A stretch of 64,000 nucleotides of DNA from Euptelea pleiosperma (GCA_035048495.1 CM068552.1:23004154-23068153); one strand, 5' to 3'. Shown: positions 33,095-46,648, counted from the first letter of the stretch. Made by a program: numbers and translations. Notes: a model not told the origin generated them from the letters alone.

Positions 33095-36000
33095 TCAAGC
33101 TGGTGCGAAAATATTGAGCACGTCTAGCTTGGATAACATATTCTGCAGACAACCTTTATTGACGCCTTTAGTCAACACGTTAGCCACCTGATTAGATGTA
33201 TTGACGGAAGGTGCACAAATTAGACCAAAACAAAGTTTCTCCTTGATGAAATGCCTATCCACTTCAATGTGCTTTGTTTTGTCATATTGAACTGGATTGT
33301 GAGCAATACTGATGTTCGCCTTATTGTCACAGTACAAGTTCACAGGTTCTTGTATTGGATAGTCTAGTTCACTTAGCATAGTATTCAACCATAGCAGTTC
33401 ACATATACCATGAGCCATAAATCGATACTTTGTTTCAACATTAGAACGGATGGCAATTGGTTATTTCTTGCTACGCCATGAAATCATAATGCTCCCAACA
33501 TAGGTACAATATCTTGATGTAGACCTTCTCTCTGTAACTGATCCTGCCCAATTAGCATCTATGTAGGCCTTAACCCATAGATGTCTATGCTTGTCAAACA
33601 AAAGTCCTTTCCTTGGCGAGCCTTTGAGGTAGCGTTGGACTCTATGCTGTCTCAAGATGTGGAGATTGAGGAGCATACATGATTGACTGCATAGGCGATA
33701 TCTGGACATGCCAGTGAAAGATAGATAAGTCGTCCAACAAGTCCCTGGAACTGGCCTCTATCAGTAACTGGATCCCTATCAACATGATTAAGCCGGTGTT
33801 GCTGGTCAATTGGTGTGTCAGATGGTTTGGCCCTCAAATTACTAGACTCATGTAGAAGATCAAGAACATACTTTCTTTGTGAGATGAACACTCCTTGTTT
33901 TGATCTAACAACCTCAATACCCAGGAAGTATCTTAGGGACCCAGATCATTGATCTCAAACTTTGTCCCTAAGTACTTTTTTTAACTTGTAGACTTCATCA
34001 GGGTTATCACCTATGACCACAATGTCATCCAAGTACACGATGAGAGCAGTTGTACGACTTTGACTCATTTTAATAAACAGTGTATGGTCAGCCTCTCAGA
34101 GTATCCTAGCTTTTTGACTGTAGTGCTGAATCTGTCAAACCAGGCCCTAGGTGACTGCTTGAGTCCGTACAATGCTTTCTTCAGTTTGCACACAAGTGCT
34201 TTGCCCCCAGTAAGGTTGAATCCAGGAGGTGCTGTCATGTAAACTTCTTCTAAGGGGGCGTTTGGGAACGAGAAGTAAAAGCACTTCTACTTGTAGTAGA
34301 AACTACAAGTTGATTTTTTACCTCTAAAAAAGTCATAGAAATTAAAATGTCAGGAGGCGTTCTAATTTTTGAGAAGTAATTTCCCTTAGAAGTTTAAGCT
34401 AAAAATTTTAGCTTCAATTTTAAGTCAGTTTTTAACTTTTAAAAAGTCAAAATATGAAACACATCCAAACTAACTTTTTAACTTTTTGGCTTATAAAAGT
34501 CAATAAGTTACTTATCTTTGTGTTGCCAAACGCCACCTAAATCACCATGGAGGAATGCATTCTTTACATCCAGCAGGTGCAAATGCCATGACATATTTGC
34601 TGCTAGGGAGAGAAGAACTCGAACTGAATTCATCTTGGCCATTGGGGCAAAGGTCTCCTAGTAGTCAATGCCATATGTCTGTGTGAATCCTTTTGCAACC
34701 AATTGGGCTTTGTACCTATCAATGCTTCCATTAGCTTTGTACCTCAATGTATATACCCATTTGCACCCTACTGGCTACTTTCCTTTAGGCAGTGGAACGA
34801 AATACTTTCCACTGAGGTTGAGCAAGAACATCCGAAACCCTGGATGGCGTAGAAATAGAAGACAAGGAAGTAGCAAATGCTTTATAGGATGTGGATAACA
34901 ACTGGTAAGAAACAAAGTGAGAAATAGGGTTTTTGGTTATACAACTCCGAATGCCCTTACGATGAGTAGTAGGTACATCACCGTCCACAGGTGGAATAGT
35001 TGAATGACAACAGGAATATCATCATGAGTGTCAATGAGAGCCGAATTACTTCGATCGAGTTGGATTCCTTGGCAGTGAGGTTGGACGATGGACTCTTTCC
35101 GCTTGGGAAATCTTCTGGCATACGTCTGCATTTGTGTGTCTTGTGGCAAGATGTTAGTATCAGTAGTAGGAGTGGCCATAAGCTCAGAAGGATGGTCAAA
35201 TGGCATAGGTAGGGGAATCTTCCCTTGAGGAGGTATCAAACTCTCATCAATACGCCCAAACTCCCCCTGAAGAGAAGTCTGATCAACGGAGAAAAAAGCT
35301 AGACGCTTGAAGAATGTAACATCCATAGAGACAAACCGACACGACGAGTAGAAGGATGAAAGCACCAATACCCTTTCTGAGTGGAAGAGGAGCCTATGAA
35401 GCACAACGAACAGCTTTAGGATCTAACTTCTCAATCTTGGGATGAATATGAACATAATAGACACATCCAAATTTTGGGAGGGACAAAAAATCGAAGTATA
35501 TGGAAACAAAATGGAAATGGGAGACTGCAACCCAAGAACCTTCGAAGGCATACAGTTAACCAGATAAGATGCCAGTGAAATATGGCGGTGCTTTATTTTA
35601 GCGACTCCATTATGTTGAGGAGTGTCGGCACAAGAAGTCTGGTGAATGATGCCATGTTCCTCAAAGTAGGAAGCAAGGCCACTATACATGTACTCCCTAC
35701 CATTGTTAGGGCGCAGAGTTTTCAACTTGGTGCCTAGTTGATTGCACACCATCTTATGAAATGACTGTACAATTGAGTGCACCTCATTTTTTGGATTTCA
35801 GGAGATATATCCAACTATAATAACTGTAATCGTCCATAAACACCAGAAAATAGTGGAAGCCAAACATGGAAGTGGTGAGATTCGGTCCCCAAACATCAAA
35901 ATGAACAATTTGCAAAGGAGTACTTTTATTATTATTGATTGGGAAAGACACTCGACGGCAACGTTGTTCAGCAAGTACACATGTTTCGCAATTGAACTCA

Positions 36001-37527
36001 AAGGACAGGACGTACGCAAATTGAGGTCCCAGACACTTCAAGATAGAAATTTGTAAATGACAAAGTCTGTTATGCTATCGCATTAACATGTCTTTATTGA
36101 CGCTATGACCACTAACACCAACACTGGATTGAACGGCCTCTAAGTATGAAATCGGCTGACTATCGAGCAGGTACAATCCACCATCTTCACAACCATTGCC
36201 AATCATCTTCTTTGTCTCAAAGTCTTGAAAGACATGATGAGTTGGCAAAAAAGTAACACTGCAATTTAGGCTCTTAGTAAGATGGCTGACAGAAAGCAGA
36301 TTATTTGTAAATTTAGGAACATAGAAAATCGATGATAAAGGTAAGGTAGGAGTAACAGAGATATTGCCCTTCCCCGAGATAGAGGAGAGGGTACCATCTG
36401 CAACCTGAACCTTATCTTTACCAGAGCGAATACTGTAGGCGGAGAAAATGGAGGACATACCAGTCATGTGATCTGAGACACCAAAATCAATGATCCATGA
36501 CGGACCATTGGATGAAGTAGACACATGATAGGCTGAAGGGGATGTACCTGTGTGAACAAATGTAGAGGTGGATGTGGAGGGACCATCGATTTGCGCAAGG
36601 AACTGGCAAAGCTTGTCAAGGTCCATGTTGGAGATGGTACCAGACCAGAGGATGAAGAAATCGCATCAGACGGCTCCTGACTAGTAGCGTGAGTAGCAGA
36701 GGTTCCCGATTTGGCACCAGAAGGCTTTCGAGATGAGCCTTGCTTACTACCAAGGTGCTGTGTAGGGCGACCATGTAGGCTCTAGTAGGTCTCTTGAGTG
36801 TGGCGACGCGGGCCACAGTAGTCACAACGAAGCTTGTCATGATCATCTGGTCCCCATCTTTCTTAGGGGTAGGCTTGTTCCATTTCTGAGTGGCCAAAGT
36901 AGACTTGTCTGATAAAAGAACCTCAGTATCTGGCTAAAAGCCCATATCTCCCCTATTGCTGTTCTCACTCTGTGTGTAGGAATAAATCTGTGCAAGGGAC
37001 GTAGGTGGTGGGTCTTTGCCCAATATATTGACACGAGCCTACTCATAGCTCTGGTTCAAACTACCAAGAAACTCAAATATGCGAGTCCGTTCAATCATCT
37101 TTCGGAACGTTGTAGCATCAGTCGTGTAGGCAGGAGTGTAGGTTTGGTAGTGATCTACCTCTTCCCACTTACTCTACAAAGTAGCATAGTATGTCCCCAG
37201 TAGAAGGTCTCCTTGCTTCAGTCGAGCTATCTCCTGCTGAAGTTCGTATCTTAGCAAAATCCCAACCTAGGAATAGATCTGAGGTACGACATCCCAAATA
37301 TCCTTAGCCGTCGAGAGAAAGAGAAAGTCTTTGCTAATCCATGATTGGATGGAATGGAGCAGCCATGATATAACCATTGAGTTCTCCGCTTTCCTTCTCT
37401 CAAATGTGGCATCGATCTTTGAGGGTGCAGTGACTCGTCCGGTGACGTATTTTATTTTTCCACGACCAATGATATACATCCTGGCGGATTGGGTCCACTC
37501 AAGGTAGTTGGATCTATCAAGCTTCAC
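33095..37527 (-). pseudogene. Copia-2 gag-pol remnant
   Basis: From 37527 down: Gag (LDRSNYLEWTQSARMYIIGRG), a badly decayed zinc-knuckle region near 36800, protease WIIDFGVSDHMTGMSS (36500; the DSG triad reads DFG here), integrase blocks HFDVWGP and RPNNGREYM (35960-35700), RT scraps around 34960-33950 with the MITE between HGDL and EEVYM, and RNase H ending at 33095. Numerous stops and frameshifts. The Asp-Phe-Gly in place of Asp-Ser-Gly and Asn in place of the second integrase Asp mark loss of catalytic residues. Confidence 0.85.
34254..34537. mobile_element. PIF/Harbinger (Tourist-like) MITE, 284 bp
   Basis: Terminal inverted repeats GGGGGCGTTTGGGAAC at the left and GTTGCCAAACGCCACC at the right, flanked by TAA (34251-34253, 34538-34540). 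The 3-bp TAA duplication and G-rich ends are standard for this superfamily. It interrupts copia-2 pol in the RT domain. Confidence 0.87.
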
Positions 37528-38271
37528 CGTAGTGATCTAAAGTCTCGGACTGTGGTCACTATGACTCCCCAGACTGGGAGAAACAACAATAACCTCTGAT
37601 TTAGCAACAAATAATTCCTCATATGTACTCATGATAGCAAAGCACATAACCACAAGAAAAAAATCGTTTGAGAGAGAACAACCCAAATAGGTCACGACTG
37701 TGCACCGGAAGCAGTGGATGGCTATCCGAAAAATTCCGCAAATCCCCAAATTGAGTAGAAAGTACCTGGAAAAAATTGCCAGCAGCCCGGAAGTCCCCTG
37801 GGAAGTTGCGGCTAGGTCTGGAGAGGTGCAAATCACCATTTTTTTCAGACCTTTCCGAACAACTCCTTTAACGATTTTCCACTGGAGAAAAGCCCATGGG
37901 GGACCTACTGTACACTTAGGAGAGGTCTTGGGTAGGTGCGACAGCTTCTGGGAGGTGTTCTTTAGAGTTTAGAGAGCGGTAGCTAGGTTTGGGAAGTTTT
38001 CTCTAGGGTCTGGAGTGGTGCGGTTAGGGTTTTTGGACCTTAGGATCTCTGCGGCTACGGCGGCTAGGGTTATTGAACCCTTTGGAGACTTGCATGTGGC
38101 GGCTAGGGTTTCCGAACCCTCTGAAGACTTGCGGTAATGCCTGAGATCACTTCTCCAGGCTTCTGTGTCAAGTGACTAACCATGAGAGATAATCTCCTCC
38201 TTTGGTCAACCCTTTTCTATCTTTCTCCAATCCCTATGGTTTCTAGGGTTGAGGCATGGTCACACAACCAT

Positions 38272-38283
38272 GCTCTGATACCA
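38272..38283 (-). promoter_or_regulatory. Primer-binding site of copia-2
   Basis: TGGTATCAGAGC on the minus strand next to the 5' LTR, matching initiator-Met tRNA. The leader between it and gag (about 37540-38271) is non-coding. Confidence 0.88.
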
Positions 38284-38513
38284 TGTTGTGATTAATGTTG
38301 TATTCAGAATCAGAGAAAGAAAAAGAACATGAAAGTTAGGGTTAGAGAGAGAGAGAAGAAGAAGAGAGAAGAGATGAGGGGAGTAAGGGTGAAATCGTGT
38401 AGAGCATTGTGAGCTCTACGATTTCACCAATATTTATAATATTGGAACTATCACCATAATTATAAAGAGATTCCTGCAGAATATAAAGTATTACATATTA
38501 GCCCCAGATAACT
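38284..38513 (-). repeat. 5' LTR of copia-2
   Basis: About 230 bp; contains a GA-rich block and the palindrome-like GAGCTCTACGATTTCACC region. Its outer end reads ...CCCCAGATAACT, one base off the expected CA terminus. Confidence 0.8.
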
Positions 38514-39077
38514 ATAAGATTCAATTGTGGGATTAAGAAATAATAAAGTATGGGACCATAAATCTTGGGATCAAAAGGTTTTTGCTAAAGGACTGTAAAT
38601 CCTTGCTCCTAGGATCCAAGGAGGGGTTTTACGAAGGACTCAAAATCCTTCCTAATTACCCTACTTACCCTACTAGTGTAGTGTATACTGACTGAGTCGT
38701 GAATTAGATTGGATGGACCGATGGGGAATCAAATTAGGAGTTGTGGAAAGGACTGAAGATAGTCTGTATCCAGACTCGTGATAAGATCCAAGTGCTCAGT
38801 CATTCAATATTGGATGGGTCATTGGCTCTTATAAAGGCAAAGTTGAAAAAAAATGTTCATTTCTCTTCGGTAACTCCCGCCAAGAATAGATTAGGGTGTC
38901 TCCCGATTGTTTCACAGAAACAGAGATAGTAAAGCTTAGATAAAATTGGAGATACAGATATGTGATATATAGCGATTAGTGAGAAATCTTTATGCTAATA
39001 TTTTACTCCTTAAAAAGAAATTTTGGTTGTTTTGGTGTGTGAATTTTATGAAAGCTGTTTTCCTTGTCGAATGACAG
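38514..39077 (+). other. End of LepA intron 1
   Basis: AT-rich intron sequence without recognised repeat, ending at the acceptor GAATGACAG (39077). Confidence 0.6.
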
Positions 39078-39254
39078 GTGCCTATCTCAAATATCAGAAA
39101 CTTCTGCATTATTGCACATATTGACCATGGGAAGTCAACTTTAGCAGATAAGTTGCTGCAGATGACTGGTACTGTACAGAAGAGGGAAATGAAGGAGCAA
39201 TTTCTAGATAACATGGATCTAGAGAGAGAGAGAGGTATCACGATCAAACTACAG
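39078..39254 (+). CDS. cpLEPA: Plastid LepA, exon 2 (GTPase G1 and G2 motifs)
   Basis: Exactly 59 codons in phase 0 between GACAG/ and /GTCAGC. It begins [21 protein letters not shown], giving the P-loop (AHIDHGKS, G1), and continues through [12 protein letters not shown] and [18 protein letters not shown], which contains the switch I / G2 threonine (RGITI) conserved in translational GTPases. No stops and no frame changes, unlike everything around it. It follows directly on DRLLK of exon 1. Flanked by 9.6 kb and 23.6 kb introns. Confidence 0.95.
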
Positions 39255-39985
39255 GTCAGCATTAGATAAATTCATCCTAAATGTTTTACTGGGTTTGCAG
39301 TTCACATGGTATTCTTTTGACAGGTATTGATGAAAAGGTTTCTTTAATATTTTGTGGAGAATTTTCCATTGTAATGCCTTCCTCTTCAATGCCTTTCTGA
39401 TATGTTTATAATAATTCACAGACTATTGTCCTTTCACTAAATAGCAACTTTGCAACTCCAGGTGTAAATAGAGATTATAGTCATGTCTCCACTATAATTT
39501 GGTTTGCATTGCACTTTATTTGCCTTCCCTAATTTAGGAAATATATACTGAATTCTCTTTCATCTATAACTAAAAAGGAGAGTGGAAAAAGCAATTTGCT
39601 ATTATAAATAATTATAATCACACTTTACCTTTAAAAAATAATAATGTTTCCATAGCTTTCAAATTTTTTACAATATTTCATGGATCCACAATATTTTCCA
39701 CTTTTTAGGGGACCGAAACTAATACCAAAACAAACATTAGAACCTTGTTTTTGCAGCTGTGAGGAGATGGAAAATCTCTCACTTACATATATTTTGGATA
39801 AGGATTTCTGATGTATGTAAAGTCTACTAGTTAGAAACTTTGGCAAATTCTAGAGCTGGTTGTAGAACTTTAGAGGACTTGGCCCTATATGGCTGTTTTA
39901 TAATGTTTGTACTGGGTAACCTTCTTCTGTTTTGTTGGTATATAATGTTTGTACACTAGGTTCATTGTTGCGACATTTGAGACTT
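39255..39985 (+). other. Start of LepA intron 2
   Basis: AT-rich with no supported gene or repeat, up to the poly(T) run that marks the 3' end of the minus-strand L1. Confidence 0.5.
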
Positions 39986-41509
39986 TTTTTTTTTGATAAG
40001 TAAAAATTATATTGAAAGGGCCAAAGCCAAAAGATACAGCTAGCTCGAGGGAGGTTGGTCGAGATGACCTAAACACAACCCCGACAAGAAAAAACAAGAG
40101 CTCAAGACTCCCTTCAACTCCTTTCCCTAGAACAAATGTACTCCCACCGGAAAACAAAGTCTTCAAAGAACAAGCCCCTACACTCCAAGACCGCCTTTGA
40201 TCACATATACATCATCTCCTTGATATTAAGGATCATAGAATGCACATCAGAGTGCTTGCCTTCAAAGACTCTCTGGTTCCTCTCCTTCCAAGTTCGCCAA
40301 ATGATCGCTAGAGGGGTCATTCTCCATAACACATTCCCTTCAGACGAAAACACCTTAGATTTCCAACTGTGAAGGAGGGTCATAAGAGAAGCCGGCATTG
40401 CCCAACTCACCCCAAAATCTGACAAGAAAGCACTCCAAATCTTCGTAGCCTTCTCACAATGCAGAAGAAGATGGTCAACTGATTCCCCATTGGATTGGCA
40501 CATCCAGCAATATTGCACCAAGGTGAATCCTCTTGCCATCAAGTCATCCATGGTGAGGATCTTATCCAGGGAGGCTTCCCAAGCAAAGAGAGCTACTTTA
40601 AAGGGGGTCTTGGATTTCCAAATCGAGGAAACTGGAAAGGTGGTTCCTTCATATCTCTGTAGCTCCACATAAAAGGATCTCACCGTGAAGGATCTTCCCT
40701 TAGTCCAGGACCACAATATTCTATCCTGCATCGTGGGTCTAAGGTTGACATCCTGCAGTCTCGATAAAAGGCTAGAAAGCGGATCGATCTCCCAATCGTT
40801 CAAGTTTCTTCTGAGGCCTAAGTTCCACCTGCCTGCTTCCCCTTCATCCCTGTAGCAATCAAGAATAGACCCTCTTTTCCTTTCCGAGATGGCATACAAC
40901 TCCGGATAATCATCTTTAAGCGGCTTATCACCGCACCAGGTGTCTTCCCAAAAGCTGATTCTATCACCGGCTCCAACTTCAAAACGCACCCCTTTATCGA
41001 ATTCTTTGCTCACCTTCAGGATTCCTCTCCACACACTGCAACCATAAAGGCTTCTAACTTCGAGGCTTTTCCATCTGTAGAGGGAGACACCATATTTGCC
41101 CGCCATAACAATCCTCCACAGGCTAGTCCTCTCCTCTCCAAATCTCCATAACCATTTGCCTAGGAGGGTAGCATTCAAAGATTTGAGATGCTTAATCCCC
41201 AAACCGCCGATGTCCTTAGCCTTACACACCCTATCCCACCTCACCAAATGAATCTTGTGGTTATCCGAATTCCCATCCCAGAAGAAATCTCTCATGATCT
41301 TATCCAAAATGAGGAACACGCTATTTGGCATCAAGAACAAAGACATGTAGTAAATGGGTAAGCTCGAGAGAGAGCTATTAAGCAACACCAATCTCTCCCC
41401 TTTAGATAAGTATCTGGCCTTCCAAGTAGCTAGTCTTCTCCCAAAACTTTCAACAACCGGCCTCCAAAGCTCCTTGGACCTATAAGCTGCCCCCAAAGGA
41501 AGGCCTATA

Positions 41510-41738
41510 TGTTATCATATACGTAGAAATACGTATTTTATATGTATCGGGGGTAGTTCTGTAAATACCCCCTTGAGGGGTATATTTGTCTTTTGTATTT
41601 GGGACTTACATAAATAAGATTTATGGAGTCATTGTGAAAACACACAATGACATCCTCTCTTCCCCTTTCTCTCTTTTCCTTCTCTCTTTCTCTTATACTG
41701 TGAAACCCTAATCCAAACTCTAATTCTATAATTCAACT
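41510..41738 (+). repeat. 5' LTR of copia-3
   Basis: 229 bp, TGTTATCATATACG to TAATTCAACT. Contains pyrimidine-rich sequence (CTCTCTTTTCC) where copia-1 has GA expansion on the other strand. Differs from the 3' LTR at one site near its end (AACTCTAAT against AACCCTAAT). Confidence 0.95.
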
Positions 41739-41750
41739 TGGTATCAGAGC
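41739..41750 (+). promoter_or_regulatory. Primer-binding site of copia-3
   Basis: TGGTATCAGAGC directly after the LTR, complementary to initiator-Met tRNA. Confidence 0.95.
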
Positions 41751-42536
41751 AAGGTTGCAAGGTTGATAAAAGGCTTTCTTCTCTGACTTCATCCAGGAAG
41801 GTGATGACGTCATCCAGGCCATAGGCTGACGTCAGCATCGTACGGACAAGTCTCCTCCTCTTCTCCCAAAACTCTACCATTAGCTAGATCTCATTTTTTA
41901 AGGATTTTTGGTTATTTTTTCACGATTTTTGGGATCCATTTCGAGTGTTTTTAGCCTTTTTTCTTGAAAAATCGAAAAAAATCAGTTTGTGAACCAGCGT
42001 TTTTTTCGAGCCCTTAATGGACTTTTTGGGGGGGTTTGTTGCTTCGATCTAGTCCCCCCCAATCTCAGCTACATGTGGACATATCACTCGAGTGATTCCA
42101 CCAAGGATCGAAGTCTGTGGGATGATTTTTCCACCCCCTAGTTACCGCCGGCGACTTTATTAGCCATTTTAGGCTATCGGTTGGATCTGTATCTTCTTCT
42201 TTTTTATCCCAGATCTGGTTGCCATGCCTTCTAATGGCTCTAGGATGTGTTTAACCATCCATATGTTGCTCTTCTCCGCCCTTAGCCCTTCTGGGATGCT
42301 TATTTGATGTTCGTTTGGGCGTTTCGTTATCACCGGCATTGCTCCAGGGTCTTTTTTCCCTTTGGATTACTTTTTTGTGGGACTTAGAGACTTAAGGTGG
42401 ATATTCTTGGGTTCTATTTGTTTATTCGGATCTATTCAGATGTTTGTTTGCTCTTTATGTGGTGATTTAGCCTTATCCAGATCTCGATTTGATCTTTAAT
42501 CTGGTACTTCGATAGTTTCTTTGGCCGTAATTCCTC

Positions 42537-45500
42537 ATGGCAGATCTACCGCCTCCCGCGATTCCCCCACCTTCCTTGGTTTCTCCATCTGGGTCAGACG
42601 TGAGCACAGAAGTTCCCTCCAGTGGAATTGGAGGCCCTATAGTGCAGCACTTAGCTTATGAGAACCCAAGTTTGCAGATCACCTCAGTGAAGTTAGATGG
42701 CAAGAACTACTTACGCTGGGCTCAGGCTGCACGGTTGTTCATTGGGGGCCGTGGGAAACTTGGCCACACTACCGGAGATACGGTTGAGCCACCCAGATCT
42801 GATCCCTCTTATCGACAATGGCAGACAGATGATCTGACTGTCATGTCATGGCTCCTCAACTCTATGGAGCCTGATATCAGTGAGAGTTTCTTATTCATGC
42901 GCACAGCGCAAGAGATTTGGGAGATCACTGAGAAGACCTATTCGCAGCAGCAGAACGATGGACGGGCCTTTCAGCTGCGACAGACTATCTCCCACTTCCG
43001 GCAAGGGGAGAAGTCTCTTTCTCAGTATTATACTGCTCTTCGTACCTTGTGGCAGGAGCTTGATCATTATTACTCCTATCAGCCTCTCAATCCCACAGAG
43101 ATTGCTCCTTTTCGTCGATATATAGAGAAGGGTCGGATCTTTGATTTTCTTGCTGGCCTCAATCCTTCTTATGAGCTGGCTAGTGTGCAGATCTTGAGTA
43201 GCAGAGTGGATCTTCCCTCTCTCAGTGAAGTGTACGCCTATCTTCAGAGTGAAGAGAGTAGGCGGATCTCTCTTCAGAGTGAGCATCTCCTTCCAGAGCG
43301 ATCAGCGCTAGCTGCTTCTCCTGCTTATCAGCCTCAGCAGTCACAGCAGCCTTTGAGGGGTATATCTCATCAGCCTACCTCAGCTTCATCTTATGTTCCT
43401 ACTGGATCTTCTCCTGGGAAGTCTCTGCCTAGAGAGAGGCCCAAGTGTGATTTTTGCGGCAAGTTAGGGCATGTGCGTGCCAAGTGTTGGAAGCTACATG
43501 GGCGTCCTAGCCAGCCAGCCTCCTCCAGTGCTCATACAGTCAGTGTGGATTCTTCTGCTCCTTTCCCAGGACAGGCCCTAGCGAGCCCTCTTCCTTCAGC
43601 TCCTCCTAGTGGTTTTTCAGCCACCGAGTATGCAGGCCTTCGACGCCTCCTTCAGCAGCTTGATGGTCCATCTGCCACATCATCCACCTCCTTCGCACAG
43701 TCAGGTAACACTAGACTTGCTCATCATGTGTCCCTCCCATCATCCAGCCCCACTTGGATTATTGATTCAGGGGCTTCGGAACACATGACGGGCTTGTCTT
43801 CTTTATTTTCTACTTATTCCATATGCTCTGGCCGTGATAAGGTGAAGACAGCTGATGGCACCTTATCTTCTGTGTCTGGGAAAGGGAATATCCTTCCCTC
43901 TCCCCAATTGCTTCTTTCATCAGTTTTGCATGTTCCCAGATTTACTTCTAACCTACTTTCTGTTAGTGCTTTGACTAAATCCCTAAACTGTAGTGTCACT
44001 TTTTTTCCTACTTCTTGTGTCTTTCAGGACCTAGAGACGAGGAGGGCGATTGGCACTGGACATGAAGCTTATGGCCTCTACCTTCTGGATGGACGCCTTC
44101 CTGAGCCCACAGCACTACAGTTGTCTGCTAGTAGTAGTAGTGGGATAGATGTTGTTTTGAGCTGGCATGCCCGTCTGGGGCATGTCTCTTTTCAGTATTT
44201 GAAACTTTTATTTCCTAGTTTGTTTGTTTCTGTTTCTTTTTCGGCTTTACACTGTGAGACTTGTGAGCTCTCTAAGCATTGTAGATCGAATTATCCCTCC
44301 AGAGGTAATAGAAGTTCTAATTGTTTTGACATTGTGCATTCTGATGTATGGGGCCCTTCCCCCACTACTTCTATCTTTGGCTTCCGCTATTTTGTTTCTT
44401 TTGTTGATGATCATACTAGGTGTACATGGGTCTATCTCATGAAAACTAAAGATGAGGTTCATTCCATCTTTCAGGGTTTTCATAAGATGATCCAGACCCA
44501 GTATGGTATCTCCATCAAGGTTCTTCGTATTGACCAGGGTGGAGAATATATGTTTGGGGGTCTTCAACATTACCTCATTGACCATGGGATTTGTCACCAA
44601 AATTCCTGCAGCTACACCCCTCAACAGAATGGTGTAGCTGAAAGGAAAATGCGGCACTTGACTGAGATAGCTCGGTCTCTCTTGATTGGCTCTCAGGTCC
44701 CCAAATCTTATTGGTCGGATGCTGTGTTGACGGCTGCCTACTTGACTAACAGAATACCATCTCGAGTGCTCAATTTCCAGTCTCCTATTCAAGTCCTTGT
44801 TCCTAGCTCTCCTCTATTCACTATTCCTCCTTGCATCTTTGGGTGTGTATGCTATGTACATATCCTGGGTCCCCATCGCACCAAACTCGATCCTAAAGCA
44901 CTCAAGTGCGTCTTTCTTGGTTACTCCTCTACCCACAAGGGATACTGTTACCATCCGTCCTCTGGGAAGAAGTTTGTCTGCATGGATGCCACCTTCCGTG
45001 AGGAGCTGTCTTTTTTCTCCCCCACCTCTCTTCAGGGGGAGAGTCGTAGTGAAGAGAGGTGGACTGTTCCTCTTCCTGCTATATCCCTATCTCCTCCCTT
45101 AGAGTTTGAGAGCTCTCCTACTCATGATAGTGCTCCTGGAGCTCAGAAGGAGCTCAAAGTATATAGCAGAAGGGAGAAAGTTACAGCTGATCCAGTACCA
45201 GTGGTTCCTACCTTGGATCCAGGTAATCCTCCACCTCTTTCTATGCCTGTTATTTCTCCTTCTACTGATGCTTCTGATCTTCCCATTGCTCTAAGAAAAG
45301 GAGTCAGAAGCTGCACTCAGCATCCTCTGAGTAACTTTGTCTCCTATGATGCCTTGTCCCCCTCCTATAAAGCCTTTATCACTTCCCTTTCCACTATTCC
45401 TATACCCTCTTCAGTGGCAGAAGGGCTGGCTCAACCAAGATGGAAAGCTGCTATGATAGAGGAAATGAAAGCTCTGGACAAGAATGGGACATGGGAGCTT

Positions 45501-45800
45501 GTTGACCTGCCAAGAGACAAGAAACCTGTGGGTTGCAGATGGGTGTTCACAGTCAAACACAAGGCAGACGGGTCTGTTGAGAAGTACAAGGCGAGATTAG
45601 TAGCCAAGGGGTACACCCAGACCTATGGGATTGACTATGTGGAGACCTTTGCACCTGTGGCAAAGATGAACTCCATCAGGGTGTTGTTGTCAGTGGCAGC
45701 AAACCAAGAGTGGCCTTTGCATCAGCTAGATGTAAAGAATGCTTTTCTTCATGGGGACCTACATGAAGAAGTCTACATGGTGCCTCTGTTGTCAGTATGA
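42537..45800 (+). pseudogene. Copia-3 gag-pol, 5' part (Gag, protease, integrase, start of RT)
   Basis: An open frame from ATG 42537. Native sequence runs to 45786; the last few codons to 45800 are LTR of copia-4. Gag (residues about 50-250, with [19 protein letters not shown]), CCHC zinc knuckle starting at Cys304 ([14 protein letters not shown]), protease with Asp410 in [13 protein letters not shown], pre-integrase WHARLGH at about 543, integrase with Asp603 in HSDVWGP, the second Asp in [10 protein letters not shown] and Glu in QQNGVAERK, then RT from KPVGCRWVF to [19 protein letters not shown]. All catalytic residues I can check are present. Broken only by the copia-4 insertion. Confidence 0.93.
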
Positions 45801-45974
45801 GGGAGAATATAATATAAGATATATGGTGGGTGGAGATATTAATGTGGGTGTAATTGTTTTGACCTAGTAATATAAATAATATTGTGGGACGTTGGTAGAT
45901 TTAACTCTCCAACGCTTTCCCTTCTTCTTTTTCTCTCTTCTTCTCCTCTCTTCCTGAAACCCTAAAATTCTACT
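45787..45974 (+). repeat. 5' LTR of copia-4
   Basis: 188 bp, TGTTGTCAGTATGAGG to AAAATTCTACT, directly followed by the initiator-Met primer site TGGTATCAGAGC (45975-45986). Confidence 0.95.
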
Positions 45975-45986
45975 TGGTATCAGAGC
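45975..45986 (+). promoter_or_regulatory. Primer-binding site of copia-4
   Basis: TGGTATCAGAGC, same class as in copia-1, -2 and -3. Confidence 0.95.
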
Positions 45987-46648
45987 ATAGCGAATCGAAT
46001 CCGCACAAAAACTTCAGGGGTGAATCTCCTCACGCCTCAGACCTTCAAGGGGTGATCAACATTGCTGACGTCATGGAGCCGTACGGCTGACGTCATCAGC
46101 TGTATGGACAGGGTGCTCAAGATCTCCAAAACCTTCACCTTCCAGTAGATGACATTTTTCTAGGAATTTTGGTGATTTTTTAGGAATTTTTTGGACATTT
46201 TTTGAGCATGTTATGGCTAATATTCGAAAATATTGAAAAACAGGCTCGTTTCAGTTCGTGGTGATTTGCGACCTCTTTCAAAGCTTCTTGGCTTCGATTG
46301 CTGCTTCGTTTTGGTCCCTCCCATTATTACCTACAGGCCTATGCCATTTATTTCAAGTTTGGTGGAGTATTGAGGCTGGGGGATCGATTTCTCCCCCTTA
46401 TTATTACCGCCGGCGACTTTTTTGCCCTTATTGGGCATCACGAACACCCTCAATCCCTGTTGGTTGGCTCCCCTATGCCTTTAATCCTTTCTTGGATGCT
46501 TTGTTGGAACTTTGGGATGATCCCATCACTCCGTGATCTCTTGGTTAGCGTGGCTTGAGTCGTTTGACTCGTTTCGATCTCTGTTGTGCCTCCGGTTTGT
46601 CTCAGATCGTGGTAGCTGTTTATTGGGTGGTCTTTTTCTATTATTTGC

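Larger units (their letters stand above)
31219..38513 (-). mobile_element. Copia-2: Ty1/copia element, decayed, with two later insertions
   Basis: Minus-strand element in LepA intron 1: 5' LTR at 38284-38513, primer-binding site 38272-38283, gag-pol remnant, polypurine tract 33088-33096 and 3' LTR at 31219-33087. An L1 LINE (31270-32937) splits the 3' LTR and a PIF/Harbinger MITE (34254-34537) splits pol. Without these it is about 5.3 kb. The outer end of the 3' LTR lacks roughly the first 18 bp present in the other LTR and abuts an RTE remnant; no target-site duplication is seen, so an old deletion or rearrangement is likely at that edge. Confidence 0.88.

Noticed and set aside
45787..45974. 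Identical 188-bp blocks at 45787 and 51045 as a tandem or assembly duplication
   Set aside because: They carry primer-binding site and polypurine tract on the inner sides and a 5-bp duplication outside, so they are the LTRs of copia-4.
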